A stretch of DNA of 64,000 bases from Cutibacterium porci (GCF_009696315.1 NZ_VUMG01000002.1:62001-126000), one strand, 5' to 3'. Positions 51,388 to 61,410 are shown, counted from the first letter of the stretch. Notes: generated by a model from the letters alone, not told the origin. Made by a program: numbers and translations.

Positions 51388-53095
51388 TAAGTTCATCGAC
51401 GCTGGTGAGATACGACCACCCATTGATTTCCATCTCGGCCTCAACACAGTAAGAGGCGGCACACGCGCTGAGAACTCAATCGGCAAATCAACCCTCTTGT
51501 CGATCGTCGCTTTCGCCTTCGGCGTCGACGATTTTCTGAGCTCAACGGCCATCGGAGCGGTAGGGCACCACTCGATCTTCTTCACGTTCCGGTTCAACGG
51601 AGAAGACCGCACCTATTCACGCGCAACCGATGAACCAGGATTCGTCCAGACCTACCAAGACACTGCAGGTCAGCTACGAGCTGAACGTATCAGCATCGAC
51701 GAGTTCCGAAGCGACTTGAAAGAGCACTATGGGCTTCGCGGTATCGACGCCACATTCGAGGACATCGTCGCGCGATTCTTCCGAATCCAAGAACATGCTG
51801 CAGGGCTCGTCACCCAGCCAATGCGAGCCGACCTTGACGAGCCAGCCAGCGCAGGTATCGCTGTCCTAGAGAAGCTCTTCGGTGTTTATGACGAGATCAT
51901 CGCACTGGAGAGGCCCTATCGAGACGCTAGCAAACAACTACGAGCATTGAACGCGGTGCGCGACCACGACCTGATCCAGACCATGGCTCTAAAAACCAAG
52001 ACCGAATACAACGAGGCAAAAGAGCGACTCGCCGAGGTGCAACGTCACCTCGCTGGGCTCAATGGTGAATCCGATCAGCAGCTCCTCGATCTTCAATACA
52101 AGCGAGACGAAGAGGTCGAGGAACTTTTCCAACAGCGTCACGCCTTGCGCACCAAGGCAGGAATCACGCGCAGCCGCATCAAGCGCATAGAAGAACAGCA
52201 AGGCAGCAAGGTCCTGATCAAGCAGGTACAACTTGACCAGCTCCAGCACTTCTTTCCCGAAGTAGATGTGCGACGCATCGAGCAAGTAGAAACCTTCCAC
52301 GAAGAACTCGCCACCATCCTCGACACCGAGTTGCAAGCTCAGAAACAAACCTTCGAGGAGGAACTCGCCAGCCTCGACACGGCTATTGGACACATCGAGT
52401 CAGAACTTCGACGTAAGAACGTGCCCGTGGAGCTTTCGGCAGACAAATACAAAGAGATCGGCGATGTTGCACAACGCGTCGAACTACTTCAGCAGCAAGT
52501 CAATGCGTGGGAAACCAGCGAAGACGTGCGAGTAGCAAAGGAAGAAGCCAAGGAACGACTTGACGCTCAACGCCCAGCACTTCTCAACCAGATGGCCGAC
52601 AAAATCAACACACAACTGGCCATATTCGATGCTTTGCTCTACGACACCCGTCGTATTCCACCAAGCATACGTTTCGACGAGAACAAGAAGTACCGGTACG
52701 GATCACCCGTTGACGATGGGACGGGAGCCTCGGACAAGAACCTGATCCTGTTCGACCTCACAATTCTCGCTCTCACCGATTTGCCTGCCGTCATCCACGA
52801 CTCACCGCTGATCAAGAACATCAGTGACGACCTAGTCGAAAAAATCTTTGACCTGTATCGCACTTTCACGACCAAGCAGATCTTTATCGCATTCGACAAG
52901 GATCAGTCCTACACCGAATGCACCCAAAAACATGTCGAGGAGACAACCGTCATCCAACTCGGAGAGGACGAACACTCCCTCTACGGATTTGCATGGAACA
53001 AAGAGGGAGCCAAGGCCCCAGAAGAAATCCAACAAGAAGCCCAATCCCTCCAAGACCTTGCCGACACGCTAAGGAGTGAACAGTGGCCACTGTAG
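51365..53095 (+). CDS. DUF2326-type ABC ATPase of the ABC-3C system
   Basis: 576 aa from ATG 51365. The N-terminal ATPase lobe has GLNTVRGGTRAENSIGKSTL (Walker A GxxxxGKS near 34-42). A long coiled coil spans about 180-420 (KTKTEYNEAKERLAEVQRHL, ELQAQKQTFEEELASLDTAI). The C-terminal lobe has GASDKNLILFDLTILALTDL and LPAVIHDSPLI (Walker B-like). This head-coil-head plan is that of SMC/Rad50-like DUF2326 ATPases, the engine of ABC-3C conflict systems. It should sense invading nucleic acid and release or activate the effector. Confidence 0.85.
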   Translation: MLARLWSDKFIDAGEIRPPIDFHLGLNTVRGGTRAENSIGKSTLLSIVAFAFGVDDFLSSTAIGAVGHHSIFFTFRFNGEDRTYSRATDEPGFVQTYQDTAGQLRAERISIDEFRSDLKEHYGLRGIDATFEDIVARFFRIQEHAAGLVTQPMRADLDEPASAGIAVLEKLFGVYDEIIALERPYRDASKQLRALNAVRDHDLIQTMALKTKTEYNEAKERLAEVQRHLAGLNGESDQQLLDLQYKRDEEVEELFQQRHALRTKAGITRSRIKRIEEQQGSKVLIKQVQLDQLQHFFPEVDVRRIEQVETFHEELATILDTELQAQKQTFEEELASLDTAIGHIESELRRKNVPVELSADKYKEIGDVAQRVELLQQQVNAWETSEDVRVAKEEAKERLDAQRPALLNQMADKINTQLAIFDALLYDTRRIPPSIRFDENKKYRYGSPVDDGTGASDKNLILFDLTILALTDLPAVIHDSPLIKNISDDLVEKIFDLYRTFTTKQIFIAFDKDQSYTECTQKHVEETTVIQLGEDEHSLYGFAWNKEGAKAPEEIQQEAQSLQDLADTLRSEQWPL

Positions 53096-53337
53096 AAAAC
53101 GCGAGCCTGCAGCTACGGATGAGCTACGAAAAGCTCTGGAATCTCCTCAAAACCCGCAACCTCCGTAAACAGGATCTCCAAAGAGAGACACGTATCAGCT
53201 CAGGCTCCATCGCCAAACTCGGTAAAGGAGCCAACATTCAAACCGACACCCTGCTCAGGATCTGCCAATTCCTCGACTGCGACATAGCCGACATCTGCGA
53301 AGCGATCCCGACAATACCGAAGGGAGAAACTAAGTAG
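53083..53337 (+). CDS. XRE-family regulator within the defence operon
   Basis: 84 aa from GTG 53083, overlapping the ATPase by 13 bases; ATG 53119 (MSYEKLWNLLK) is an alternative. The HTH is LLKTRNLRKQDLQRETRISS, then IQTDTLLRICQFLDCDIADI. Short regulators of this type accompany restriction-modification and toxin systems and time their expression. Its TAG stop abuts the Mod ATG. Confidence 0.75.
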   Translation: MATVENASLQLRMSYEKLWNLLKTRNLRKQDLQRETRISSGSIAKLGKGANIQTDTLLRICQFLDCDIADICEAIPTIPKGETK

Positions 53338-55191
53338 ATGGCAGCGCAACGCCTCCAGCTCACCTGGTACAACAAAGACAAAGCCCTCATCCCCACAGAG
53401 AACGGGAAGTACGGCTACACCTGGGTTGATCCCTCCGACCCACGCTACTGCGAGACCCACACCCTCATCATGGACGACTACGTCCGCGGAACTCAGACCC
53501 CCAAGACCGACGAGTTCGCCTACTCCGAGCGCGCCGACTTGGAGCCGCAGAACGATAACCTGCTCATCTTCGGTGAGTCCGGCGACGTCCTTGAAGCATT
53601 GACTCGCGTACCAGAGTTGGCGGACAAATACCTTGGCAAGATCAAGCTGATCTACATTGATCCGCCCTTCAACACGGCGCAGACTTTTGCCAACTACGAG
53701 GACAACCTCGAACACTCGGTCTGGCTCACCATGATGCGCGACCGACTGCTGCACCTCAAGAAGTTGCTTTCAGAAGACGGTTCAATCTGGGTGCATCTCG
53801 ACGATGTTGAGGTCCACCGCATGCGCGTCCTGCTCGACGAGGTGTTTGGGGCGGATCGGTTTGTAGCGGAGATGCAGTGGCAGAAGACCTATTCGCCGGA
53901 GAACAGGTCGGTGATCTCCCACTCGAACGACACCATCCTCGTCTATTGCCTCAATCAGGAACGCTTCAAGGCAGTCCGCAACTTGCTGCCGCGGTCTGAC
54001 GCTCAAAATCTGGTGTACCAGAATCCTGACGACGATCCTCGTGGTCGTTGGCGTCCTGACAACTTTACCGCGCAGTTCAATCCTGCTGAGAACGAGCGCG
54101 AATCCCAGCGTTACACCTTAACTACCCCCGCCGGTCTGTCTTTCGATCCCCCGTCAGGGCGGTGCTGGCTCTATACCAAGGACCGCTATCTGGAGCTGCT
54201 CGAAGACAATCGGGTGTGGTTCGGCGCGTCGGGTCAGGGCGCTCCGCAGCTGAAGCGTTTCCTCTCCGAAGTGATGCAGGGCAGGGTGCCGACGACGTGG
54301 TGGCCCCATGAGGAGGTTGGCCACAGCCAAGAGGGAAAGAAGGAGATTCTCTTGCTCTTCCCGGGTCAACAGCCGTTCTCCACTCCCAAGCCGGAACGGC
54401 TCCTGGAAAGGGTTATCACCATTGGTTCCAACCCGGGCGACATCGTCTTGGATGTGTTCGCCGGTTCGGGGACGACGGCAGCGGTGGCGCAGAAGATGGG
54501 GCGTCGTTGGGTGACGTGTGAGCTGGTTGCTGACACGTTCGAGCGGTTCACCAAGGCACGTCTGACCAAGGTGATCAATGATCAGGATCCGGGTGGTGTG
54601 ACGCGCACAAAGGGGGAGCGGATCGCCGCGGAGAATGTCGAGTTGCCTGAGGGTGTCTCGCCTGGGGACGCAGCCAAGTTCACGTCGGTGTTGAACAAGT
54701 TGATCGCGGCTGATCCGGTGGCAAAGAAGGATCCTCGGGTCAAGGCGCTCAAGGCTGCTGCGAAGACGGTTCGCACGAAGGATGTTGTGAACTGGCGGGG
54801 TGGCGGCGGGTTCCAGGTGGCGCATCTGTCACCATCGTGTTTCGACTATGACCCAGTGCTGGATCGGGTGGTGTTGACGCCGGAGGCGACAGGGCAGGTG
54901 CTGATCGAGTCGGTGGCGGCGAATCTGGGGTTCAGCCTGTTGCATCCCGATGATGACTACGTTTTCGAGGGGCGGCGCGGGAACACGTTGCTGAAGGTGG
55001 TTGAGGGTGTGGCCACCATCGAGCTGGTGGATGACCTAGTCAAGGAACTCTCGCCGGGTGAAACACTGGTGTTGGTTGCCACGAGTGTGCTGGATGGGGT
55101 GCGGCAGCATCTGCGGAAGGTGTGCAAGGGGTCGCGTGTGGTGGCCGTGCCCGATGATGTCTTCAGTTACCAGAAGGAGGCGCAACTGTGA
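53338..55191 (+). CDS. mod: Type III restriction-modification methylase (Mod)
   Basis: 617 aa, ATG 53338 directly after the previous stop. Motif IV DPPFNTAQTF (residues 108-117) precedes motif I FAGSGTTAAV (374-383), the beta-class order of type III N6-adenine methylases. Target recognition lies between them (about 190-340). The C-terminal 200 residues are the extra domain of Mod proteins that pairs with Res. Mod alone protects the host DNA and also gives Res its specificity. Confidence 0.9.
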   Translation: MAAQRLQLTWYNKDKALIPTENGKYGYTWVDPSDPRYCETHTLIMDDYVRGTQTPKTDEFAYSERADLEPQNDNLLIFGESGDVLEALTRVPELADKYLGKIKLIYIDPPFNTAQTFANYEDNLEHSVWLTMMRDRLLHLKKLLSEDGSIWVHLDDVEVHRMRVLLDEVFGADRFVAEMQWQKTYSPENRSVISHSNDTILVYCLNQERFKAVRNLLPRSDAQNLVYQNPDDDPRGRWRPDNFTAQFNPAENERESQRYTLTTPAGLSFDPPSGRCWLYTKDRYLELLEDNRVWFGASGQGAPQLKRFLSEVMQGRVPTTWWPHEEVGHSQEGKKEILLLFPGQQPFSTPKPERLLERVITIGSNPGDIVLDVFAGSGTTAAVAQKMGRRWVTCELVADTFERFTKARLTKVINDQDPGGVTRTKGERIAAENVELPEGVSPGDAAKFTSVLNKLIAADPVAKKDPRVKALKAAAKTVRTKDVVNWRGGGGFQVAHLSPSCFDYDPVLDRVVLTPEATGQVLIESVAANLGFSLLHPDDDYVFEGRRGNTLLKVVEGVATIELVDDLVKELSPGETLVLVATSVLDGVRQHLRKVCKGSRVVAVPDDVFSYQKEAQL

Positions 55192-57743
55192 GCAGGCTTG
55201 CCATCTCGTTCGACTCGGACCTCTTGGAGCAGATCGCCTCGGATTTCGACCTGCGTGCCCCGAACAAGGAGGCGCTGCGTCAGCTGATCTTTACCCTCGA
55301 TGGTGACTATGACCCGTCGGTAATGCAGGTGTTGAACTTGGCGACGGGCGTGGGCAAGACATACCTGATGGCGGCGTTCATCGAGTACTTGCGCCGCCAA
55401 GGTGTGGGCAATGTGGTGATCGTGACACCGGGCAAGACCGTGCAGGCCAAGACCTTGCAGAACTTCACCCCCGGCTCGCCGCGTTACATCGCTGGTTCGG
55501 TGGTGCCGCCGGAGGTGGTCACCCCGCAGGATTATTCGGCGTGGATCGCACGGCAGAATGGCGCCGAGATGCTCTCGATTGGTCGGGAGAAGCCGGTGCT
55601 GGCGTTCATCTTCAACATCCAGCAGCTGATTGCTCCGAAGTCGGAGGACGGCGAGACCCAGGGTTCCGGGGCGGAGGCGCAGCGTCGCAAGCCACGGCGT
55701 TTCGATGAGAACGCGGGCGTGCTGTTTGACTACCTCAAGGGTCTGGATGACTTGGTTGTCATCGCAGACGAGTCGCACCTGTATGGAGCGTCGGCGGTGG
55801 CGTTTAGTGCGGCGTTGAAGGAGCTGGACCCGGCGGCGACGATCGGGCTCACCGCCTCGGTGGATGCCACGGATCACGTGATCTACACCTATCCGCTGTA
55901 TCGGGCGATCGCCGACCGCTTCGTCAAGGCCCCAGTGTTGGCATTCCGCAAGGCCGGGTATGACGCCACGCCCGCCTCAGAAGAGCAGCAGCTGCGTGAC
56001 GCGCTAGCCCTGCGGGCGATCAAGCAGGCCCACTATGACGACTATGCGCAGGCCAACAATCGTCCGTCGCTGAACGCGGTTGCGTTCGTGGTCTGCTCCG
56101 ATGTGGACCACGCCACTCAGGTGGCTGAGCTGCTGCGGACCCCTGAGTTCCTCGGCAAGGAAGATGCGGTGCTGCAGGTGGACACGAAACATGACGATGA
56201 GGTGACCCAGCGTCGCCTCAATGAGCTGGATGCCCCGCATTCGTCGGTTCTCGCGGTGGTGAGCGTCAACAAGCTCAAGGAAGGTTGGGACGTCAAGAAC
56301 GTCGCTGTGGTGGTGACCTTGCGGGCGATGGCCTCGGAGGTGCTGACCCAGCAGACTATGGGCCGCGGCCTGCGCCTGCCGTTTGGCCGATACACAGGTG
56401 TGGGGCAGATTGACCAGCTCGACATTATCGCCCACCAGTCCTTCACCGAACTGCTCGCAGCCGAGAACGTGCTCCAGCAGTTCGGCTTGGAGGACACCAC
56501 CACAGCCGATCCAGCCGCGGTGCAGTGTGCGATCCGAGACGCCGGACAACCCGAACCTCCCCAGCCCAGCGTTGGGATGACCACCACTAGTCCCGATGCG
56601 TCTGAAGCGGGATCCGCACGACCCACCGACCAGACTCCGGGAGTGGTGCCGGTGGAGAATCCGGGCGAAGGTGACAGTCTGCCCGGGCTGGGGGTGCGGT
56701 CACTGGATTCCGACCTCGAGGACGAGGCAACCGATCCGGTGCAGCTGGTAACCATCGAACGCAATCCGGTATTCGCTGAGGTGGAGTACTGGTTCCCCGT
56801 GACACGGGTAAGCGTGCAACAGCCTCCGATCGATCTGTCCGACATTCACGACGACCAGATCCGTGCGGCCGCCCAACGCGTCACCCACACCGGCGATGTT
56901 CTGCTGCGCAAGGAGATCGTCGCCGCGCTCGGTAAGAGGTTGCGCGTCGAGGACCGTGAATCCGCTGAGGTGGAGTCGATCCCTCTTGAGACATCCGATG
57001 TGGATTTGGCGCTGAATAAGCTTGTCGTCGGTATGGGCATGGTCCCCAAGACCGATGCCACGATCCGCTACGTCGCGCGGTATTTGGTGCCGACGTTCAT
57101 GAAGCACGTCACCTTCACCGAGTGGACGGTCAAGTCGTTGGCCTCTGCCGAGAACGAACTTCGCACGTTGGTGCACGGGTACATCGTGGAGACCCTCCGC
57201 TCGACGCGCGAGGTGCCGTCCATTCATCCGAAGCGCGAGCCTGGAAACGGGTACACGCTCCCGCTGGGAGAACAGGTGCACGACCAGATTCAGGACCGCT
57301 CGCAGTTCGTGCGTGGACGCGTTTACGGTGGCTGGTCGAAGTCCCTGTTTGCTGAAGAGTCCTTCGATTCCTACACCGGTGAGTACCTGTTGGCTCGGTT
57401 GCTCAACACGTCCCCACACATTGTGTGGTGGCACAGGTTGCACCCGCAGGATCAGGCCTTCGTCTACTACACCTCGAAGGACCGCTACTTCCCTGACTTC
57501 GTGGCACTGGACGATCAAGGCGTGTACTGGATCATTGAAGGTAAGGACGAGCGGGGCCGAGACAACGAGAAGGTCCAGGCCAAACGCAAGGCTGCCGAAG
57601 CCCTCGTGCGTCGTCTGGTGGCCGATGATGATTTCGCCGACCAGAACTGGGGCTACCTCATTGCCTACGAGGCAGACACCCAGCGTGCTGACTCTTGGGA
57701 TGATCTCAAGGCCTACTCGGCACCGGTCACGAATGAGGTCTGA
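55188..57743 (+). CDS. res: Type III restriction enzyme (Res)
   Basis: 851 aa, GTG start overlapping the Mod stop (GTGA) behind AGAAGGAGG. SF2 helicase motifs: Walker A ATGVGKTYL (52-60), DESH (about 195-198), GLTASVDATD, and KEGWDVKNV with QTMGRGLRLPFG. The C-terminal nuclease has the PD-ExK pattern RYFPDFVALDD and IIEGKDERG (about 769-788). Complete length for type III Res. It translocates between two head-to-head unmethylated sites and cuts. Confidence 0.9.
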   Translation: MSRLAISFDSDLLEQIASDFDLRAPNKEALRQLIFTLDGDYDPSVMQVLNLATGVGKTYLMAAFIEYLRRQGVGNVVIVTPGKTVQAKTLQNFTPGSPRYIAGSVVPPEVVTPQDYSAWIARQNGAEMLSIGREKPVLAFIFNIQQLIAPKSEDGETQGSGAEAQRRKPRRFDENAGVLFDYLKGLDDLVVIADESHLYGASAVAFSAALKELDPAATIGLTASVDATDHVIYTYPLYRAIADRFVKAPVLAFRKAGYDATPASEEQQLRDALALRAIKQAHYDDYAQANNRPSLNAVAFVVCSDVDHATQVAELLRTPEFLGKEDAVLQVDTKHDDEVTQRRLNELDAPHSSVLAVVSVNKLKEGWDVKNVAVVVTLRAMASEVLTQQTMGRGLRLPFGRYTGVGQIDQLDIIAHQSFTELLAAENVLQQFGLEDTTTADPAAVQCAIRDAGQPEPPQPSVGMTTTSPDASEAGSARPTDQTPGVVPVENPGEGDSLPGLGVRSLDSDLEDEATDPVQLVTIERNPVFAEVEYWFPVTRVSVQQPPIDLSDIHDDQIRAAAQRVTHTGDVLLRKEIVAALGKRLRVEDRESAEVESIPLETSDVDLALNKLVVGMGMVPKTDATIRYVARYLVPTFMKHVTFTEWTVKSLASAENELRTLVHGYIVETLRSTREVPSIHPKREPGNGYTLPLGEQVHDQIQDRSQFVRGRVYGGWSKSLFAEESFDSYTGEYLLARLLNTSPHIVWWHRLHPQDQAFVYYTSKDRYFPDFVALDDQGVYWIIEGKDERGRDNEKVQAKRKAAEALVRRLVADDDFADQNWGYLIAYEADTQRADSWDDLKAYSAPVTNEV

Positions 57744-58164
57744 CCAGCTGGCAGTGTGACTGCCTTGCCATTGGTGAACACGAAACCAGGCTGCCCTCGG
57801 GGAGCACGCACCCTGCAAGAACCAGCGGGCTCGGGGCGTACAGCGGGCGGTGAGGATCTGCGTGGCGAGCCGGAAGTTCTGTCGCAGAGCGGCCGCTGTG
57901 ACCGAATCGTTGACGCAGCCCGGCGTTGGACATGCCAACTGCCCGGGATCGCGCCGGTATGTGTGCCCGCAGACCCCGCAGACCACTGTGGTCGATCCTG
58001 TGGACTTGGTGACCGCGGAGATGGGCTTGTTGCTCGTGCGTCCGTACACGGTCTGACAAGCCGAGATATCAACTTCGCTGCAGACGGTCGACGGAACAAG
58101 AGCCAAGCGGTCGCGATCGACGCAGCTGCAAGGAATTCGCCGATGAAAAAGTAGCCCAACCGGG
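57744..58164 (-). other. Gap with a zinc-ribbon-like scrap
   Basis: No intact gene. On the minus strand a 110-residue stretch (about 57760-58090) contains VVCGVCGHTYRRDPGQLACP and TPGC, a plausible zinc ribbon, then LRQNFRLATQILTARC. It has no good start, and its frame runs antisense into the Res gene. It is probably a remnant. Confidence 0.35.
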
Positions 58165-58491
58165 TTACTGGCCGAAGAAGATCGGGTCCCCGCTGTCGGC
58201 AACGTGATCCAGAAGTTTCTTCACAGTGGGTGTCGGTGCGATGTTGTAGGCGTGGAATTTGAGGTTGCGGTCGCGCCAATACAGGCTCCACATACCGGTG
58301 GTCTTGGTGTAACGGAGCCGGGCGATGGGGAAGCGGATGTGGTCACCGTGGCCGTCCCAAGGTGGGCGGACCTCGTCGATGGTGACGTGACGGGGTTCGA
58401 TGTCGGCTTCGACCTACAGCTGGTCCCACAGGTGTTTGGGGACGCGGGCATCGCACCAGCGGCGGATACGCTTCAGATCGATGTCGGGCAT
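58165..58491 (-). pseudogene. DUF3024-like gene with an internal TAG
   Basis: From ATG 58491: MPDIDLKRIRRWCDARVPKH, LWDQL, then TAG (58414-58416), then VEADIEPRHVTIDEVRPPWD, ARLRYTKTTGMWSLYWRDRN and a final FFGQ. The Trp-rich LYWRD and iron-wood end FFGQ match DUF3024, a small family of unknown function. Apart from the one stop the frame is intact. Confidence 0.65.
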
Positions 58492-58543
58492 GGCCACGCC
58501 TCAACGCTACCGTCCATCGTGCCTGGTTCTCAGGCCTGGCTGT

Positions 58544-58879
58544 TCAGCGGTCTCGGCTGGGTGTCCATCCGCGAATCAGCGGGATGGTGATCGTCTCGCC
58601 GGTCGTGGTCCCCGCGATGATCCGCGTTGTGCTGGCAACCGTCGCACACCCGACCTGCGCGAGTACATCCTCGAGCTGGAACAGTGCTCGGTCTGGTCGC
58701 ACCGCGAGGACCTGCCGGATGGCCTCGGCCGTATCGGGCAGATCTCTGGTGATGAGGGCAGGGACGTCGCTGCTTCGGCAGAGTTTCTGCATGAGTAGGT
58801 TTGCCCGGCTTTTGAGGTGGGCCTGATAGATGTGTGTGGGGTGCTGCAGGTGCCGCGCATGCTGTAGTCCGTCGGGCAT
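58544..58879 (-). CDS. Hypothetical protein
   Basis: 111 aa from ATG 58879. Helical: HIYQAHLKSRANLLMQKLCR, then SDVPALITRDLPDTAEAIRQ and RALFQLEDVLAQVGCATVAS. It looks like a coding frame, but I recognise no family. It may be part of the same degraded block as its neighbours. Confidence 0.4.
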   Translation of the reverse strand: MPDGLQHARHLQHPTHIYQAHLKSRANLLMQKLCRSSDVPALITRDLPDTAEAIRQVLAVRPDRALFQLEDVLAQVGCATVASTTRIIAGTTTGETITIPLIRGWTPSRDR

Positions 58880-58914
58880 TCAAACACCAGTGCTGCGTGC
58901 GGGGTGGCAGTGCG

Positions 58915-59232
58915 CTAGTGCTTGCGGCCGTAGGGTTCTCCGCAGTGTCCGCACCATAGGTAGCCGTGGTGCTGTCGCAGGTAGCTGCCCGGCGCCAGTA
59001 CGTGGGCGCCGTCCAATGCTGGTTCGGTGAGGGCGTGGATCCAGCCCAGTGCCTCGGCTATCTGGAGTCGTACCATTTCAGCCTCGTGAAAGGTGCAGGC
59101 TCCTCGAACGATGAGGTTGCGCAGCAGGCAGCATGCTCGCCGGTAGAGAGCCCAGGTGCGGCTGTCCCACGTGAACGGCTCGAACGTGATCGCTGGGGGA
59201 GTGGCCGTAGCTGGTGCGCAGGCGATGGTCAT
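58915..59232 (-). CDS. Hypothetical protein with C-terminal CxxC
   Basis: 105 aa from ATG 59232, behind GAGGAG. Helical core (WALYRRACCLLRNLIVRGAC, EMVRLQIAEALGWIHALTEP), ending YLWCGHCGEPYGRKH, a half zinc-ribbon. The extension to 59355 lacks a ribosome site. It recalls small phage or plasmid proteins. Unknown function. Confidence 0.5.
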   Translation of the reverse strand: MTIACAPATATPPAITFEPFTWDSRTWALYRRACCLLRNLIVRGACTFHEAEMVRLQIAEALGWIHALTEPALDGAHVLAPGSYLRQHHGYLWCGHCGEPYGRKH

Positions 59233-59276
59233 GGAAGCTCCTCTCGTCGTGGTGGTGACGGGTCCATACGTCACTC

Positions 59277-60191
59277 GTGAGCGCACGGATAGCATGTCGC
59301 TTCCAACGCACCCGGGAGGCGCTCGAGGGCAGACGGGGCGTGAACCAACTCTCACGCGCGGGACTCGCGCTGGCGTCCGCGTCGGTTCAATTCAGCCGAA
59401 TCGACTCGACTATCGAGCCTGACGGTTGCACCAGGCCCAGGCTCCTAGAGGAGAGTTTGCGAGCGATCGAACGCTATAAATACGCAGACCTTCGTGCGTG
59501 GATGCATGAGTTCGCGCGTGATCACCGCCGGTGGGGACACCGGCGCGCCTGGATTAAGGCTCTCGCCGAGGGCTATGGGGTGTGCCGCGAAACCTTCCGG
59601 CGGATCTGGCGTGAAGAAGGCGTACGCGCTCTGCCTGGGAAGAAGCGCAAGCGTCTGGCAGCAGATACTCATCGTGACGTTCCTGCCGGGCAACAATACC
59701 CGCGCGATGTGTGGGCACTTGATTTCCGGCTTGATTCGACCAGGCATGGCAAGGCGATCAAGATCTGCAACACTATCGACGAACGCACTCGCGTGTACGT
59801 CGCCGTCGCGGCCGACAAGAAGATCGACGCGGCTTCGGTGATCGAGCTGCTCGACCTCGCGTGTCTCGAGCATGGTGGGCGCCGGAGGGTGATCCGGATG
59901 GATAACGGACGCGACATCAGCGCCCAAGCCCTCCACACCTCGACTGGAGAGGATGAGACGACCCAAGCGTTCATCCCACCAGGCCAGCCCTGGCATAACG
60001 GGAATGTCCACAACCGGATGAGGGACGAACTGCTCGAAGATAGTGGTATCGAGAACTAGGAGCACGTCCGGATACTCGTGGCCCAGTGGTCACTGTGCTA
60101 CAGTAACGCCTGTCCGCATTCCTCTCTGGACTACGTCAGCCCACGGAAATATGCGGACCAATGGAGCCAAGCAAACACGGTCAACGCTTAA
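59277..60191 (+). pseudogene. IS3-family transposase OrfB remnant
   Basis: The helix-turn-helix part reads RRWGHRRAWIKALAEGYGVC, RETFRRIWREEGVRALPGKK. The DDE integrase core follows: WALDFRLDSTRHGKAIKICN (first Asp), RVIRMDNGRDIS (second Asp), and NRMRDELLEDSG (Glu). TAG at 60057-60059 interrupts the frame, which continues EHVRILVAQWSLCYSNACPH, SSLDYVSPRKYADQW to 60191. OrfA and the left end are missing. No clear terminal inverted repeats are seen. Vestigial. Confidence 0.8.
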
Positions 60192-60352
60192 ACCGACTGG
60201 ACCTAATTCTTAGGCCACTCCATTCGGGAGAACATTTTCGAGTAAAGGTGGGAATTAAGACCCGGAAGGAGCGATCCGTTTCTCATTAGAATAAGGAACT
60301 GACTTGAGACATCTGCACTCTGGATTGAGCTTACGAGTGTCCAGATCGTATA

Positions 60353-61202
60353 GTGCCTGTGACGAGTAAGTGTTGTTTCTCGTGTCCCTTTTATTACGTA
60401 GACGTTGAATCGGCAGCTCAACACAGAGCGGATATGAGTAGGATATTTCCGATTGTTGAGCAGCTTGCACGACGCGAGGAAATAGATGTAGTACTTGGCG
60501 GAGGTGAGCCTACGTTGGTGGAAAATCTCGGAGAGATAATCGCCGGGATGTCATTTGCTGGGGCTCGTGTGTCAATCGCAACCAACGGCTCTCGTCCTGT
60601 TGTAGTCCGAAGCCTAAGTGTGTAAGCAGCGTACAGGTAAGTATTGATGGTTCAAGAGAGCTATTCGCCATGCTTGGGGAGCATTTGATCGTGCGATTGC
60701 AACGATAGGGAATTGTAATGACAATGATATCCCAGTTACAATTCAGACAACATTCTCGACTCTCAATATTGACGCTATTGACGAAAGTCTCGATATGCTG
60801 TGCAATCTTCCTGTTAAGCAAGTTAGACTAATAGCTGTTCGCTCTGGTTTATATGCACTAGGCGCAAATTCGGAACAGCTGCTTTTTCACGCTATGTCTA
60901 GGCGGCTATTTGGACGACCAGAGGCGCCAAGAATCACGTCGAATTTATGTCTAACAGGTATCGCGAGAGAAATTCTTCGTATCGTGCACCCTGACTCGCT
61001 CCCATGGTTTTTTGATCAAGCTGATAATGTGTTCAGGCCTGGAAGTCCAAGCGACAGTGAGTATGAGCTGTCAGCCCGAGAATTTTTGAATGAGAAATCC
61101 TGGTATGGAGTGGCTCAAAGCGCACTCGAGACTCAAATAAGAAAAGCGGATGCCTCAGCGGATACTTTTACCTTTTTCGACGATTTTTCGAACGGATTTT
61201 AG
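60353..61202 (+). pseudogene. Radical SAM maturase, degraded
   Basis: The frame from GTG 60353 gives VTSKCCFSCPFYYVDVESAA, where the CxxxCxxC cluster motif has Tyr for the third Cys (TAT for TGT). VVLGGGEPTLVENL and VSIATNGSRP follow. Frame breaks occur near 60620 and 60675; the correct pieces are SVQVSIDGSRELFA and GAFDRAIATIGNCNDNDIPV, then the tail ends at 61202. It lies just before a small peptide gene and an ABC transporter, as maturases of RiPP clusters do. It cannot be active as is. Confidence 0.7.
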
Positions 61203-61216
61203 GAAGGAGGTGAATG

Positions 61217-61408
61217 ATGTCCACTCTCACAACGCCAGAATCGGACAAGGTGCTGGACAATCTCATTGAAAAGACAATTGGACTTCTCGAAGCTGTCGCG
61301 GACACCGAGGATAGCCCATTTGAAATTGAGGAGATCGATCTGGAGCAATCGATGCTGAAAGTCTATATGGGTACGTGCCATTGCAGCTTGAGCAGTCCAG
61401 GAATTTAG
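61217..61408 (+). CDS. Small peptide, candidate RiPP precursor
   Basis: 63 aa from ATG 61217 (an ATG at 61214 is too close to the ribosome site). AAGGAGGTGA at 61204-61213 is almost perfect, suggesting very strong translation. The first 47 residues are an acidic, helical leader (NLIEKTIGLLEAVADTEDSP, FEIEEIDLEQ). The last 13, MGTCHCSLSSPGI, hold both cysteines and serines, like a modified core. Leader-core layout, location after a radical SAM gene and before a transporter support a RiPP precursor. Confidence 0.6.
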   Translation: MSTLTTPESDKVLDNLIEKTIGLLEAVADTEDSPFEIEEIDLEQSMLKVYMGTCHCSLSSPGI

Positions 61409-61410
61409 TA

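Noticed and set aside
54154-54825. 223-aa minus-strand open frame opposite Mod
   Set aside because: Antisense shadow; Arg/Leu/His-rich with no start context.
56700-58202. 500-aa minus-strand open frame opposite Res
   Set aside because: Most of it is antisense to the conserved Res C-terminus. Only the scrap near 57850-57920 resembles a protein.
60192-60352. Right-end inverted repeat of the IS3 element
   Set aside because: No convincing partner at the left end and no target duplication seen.
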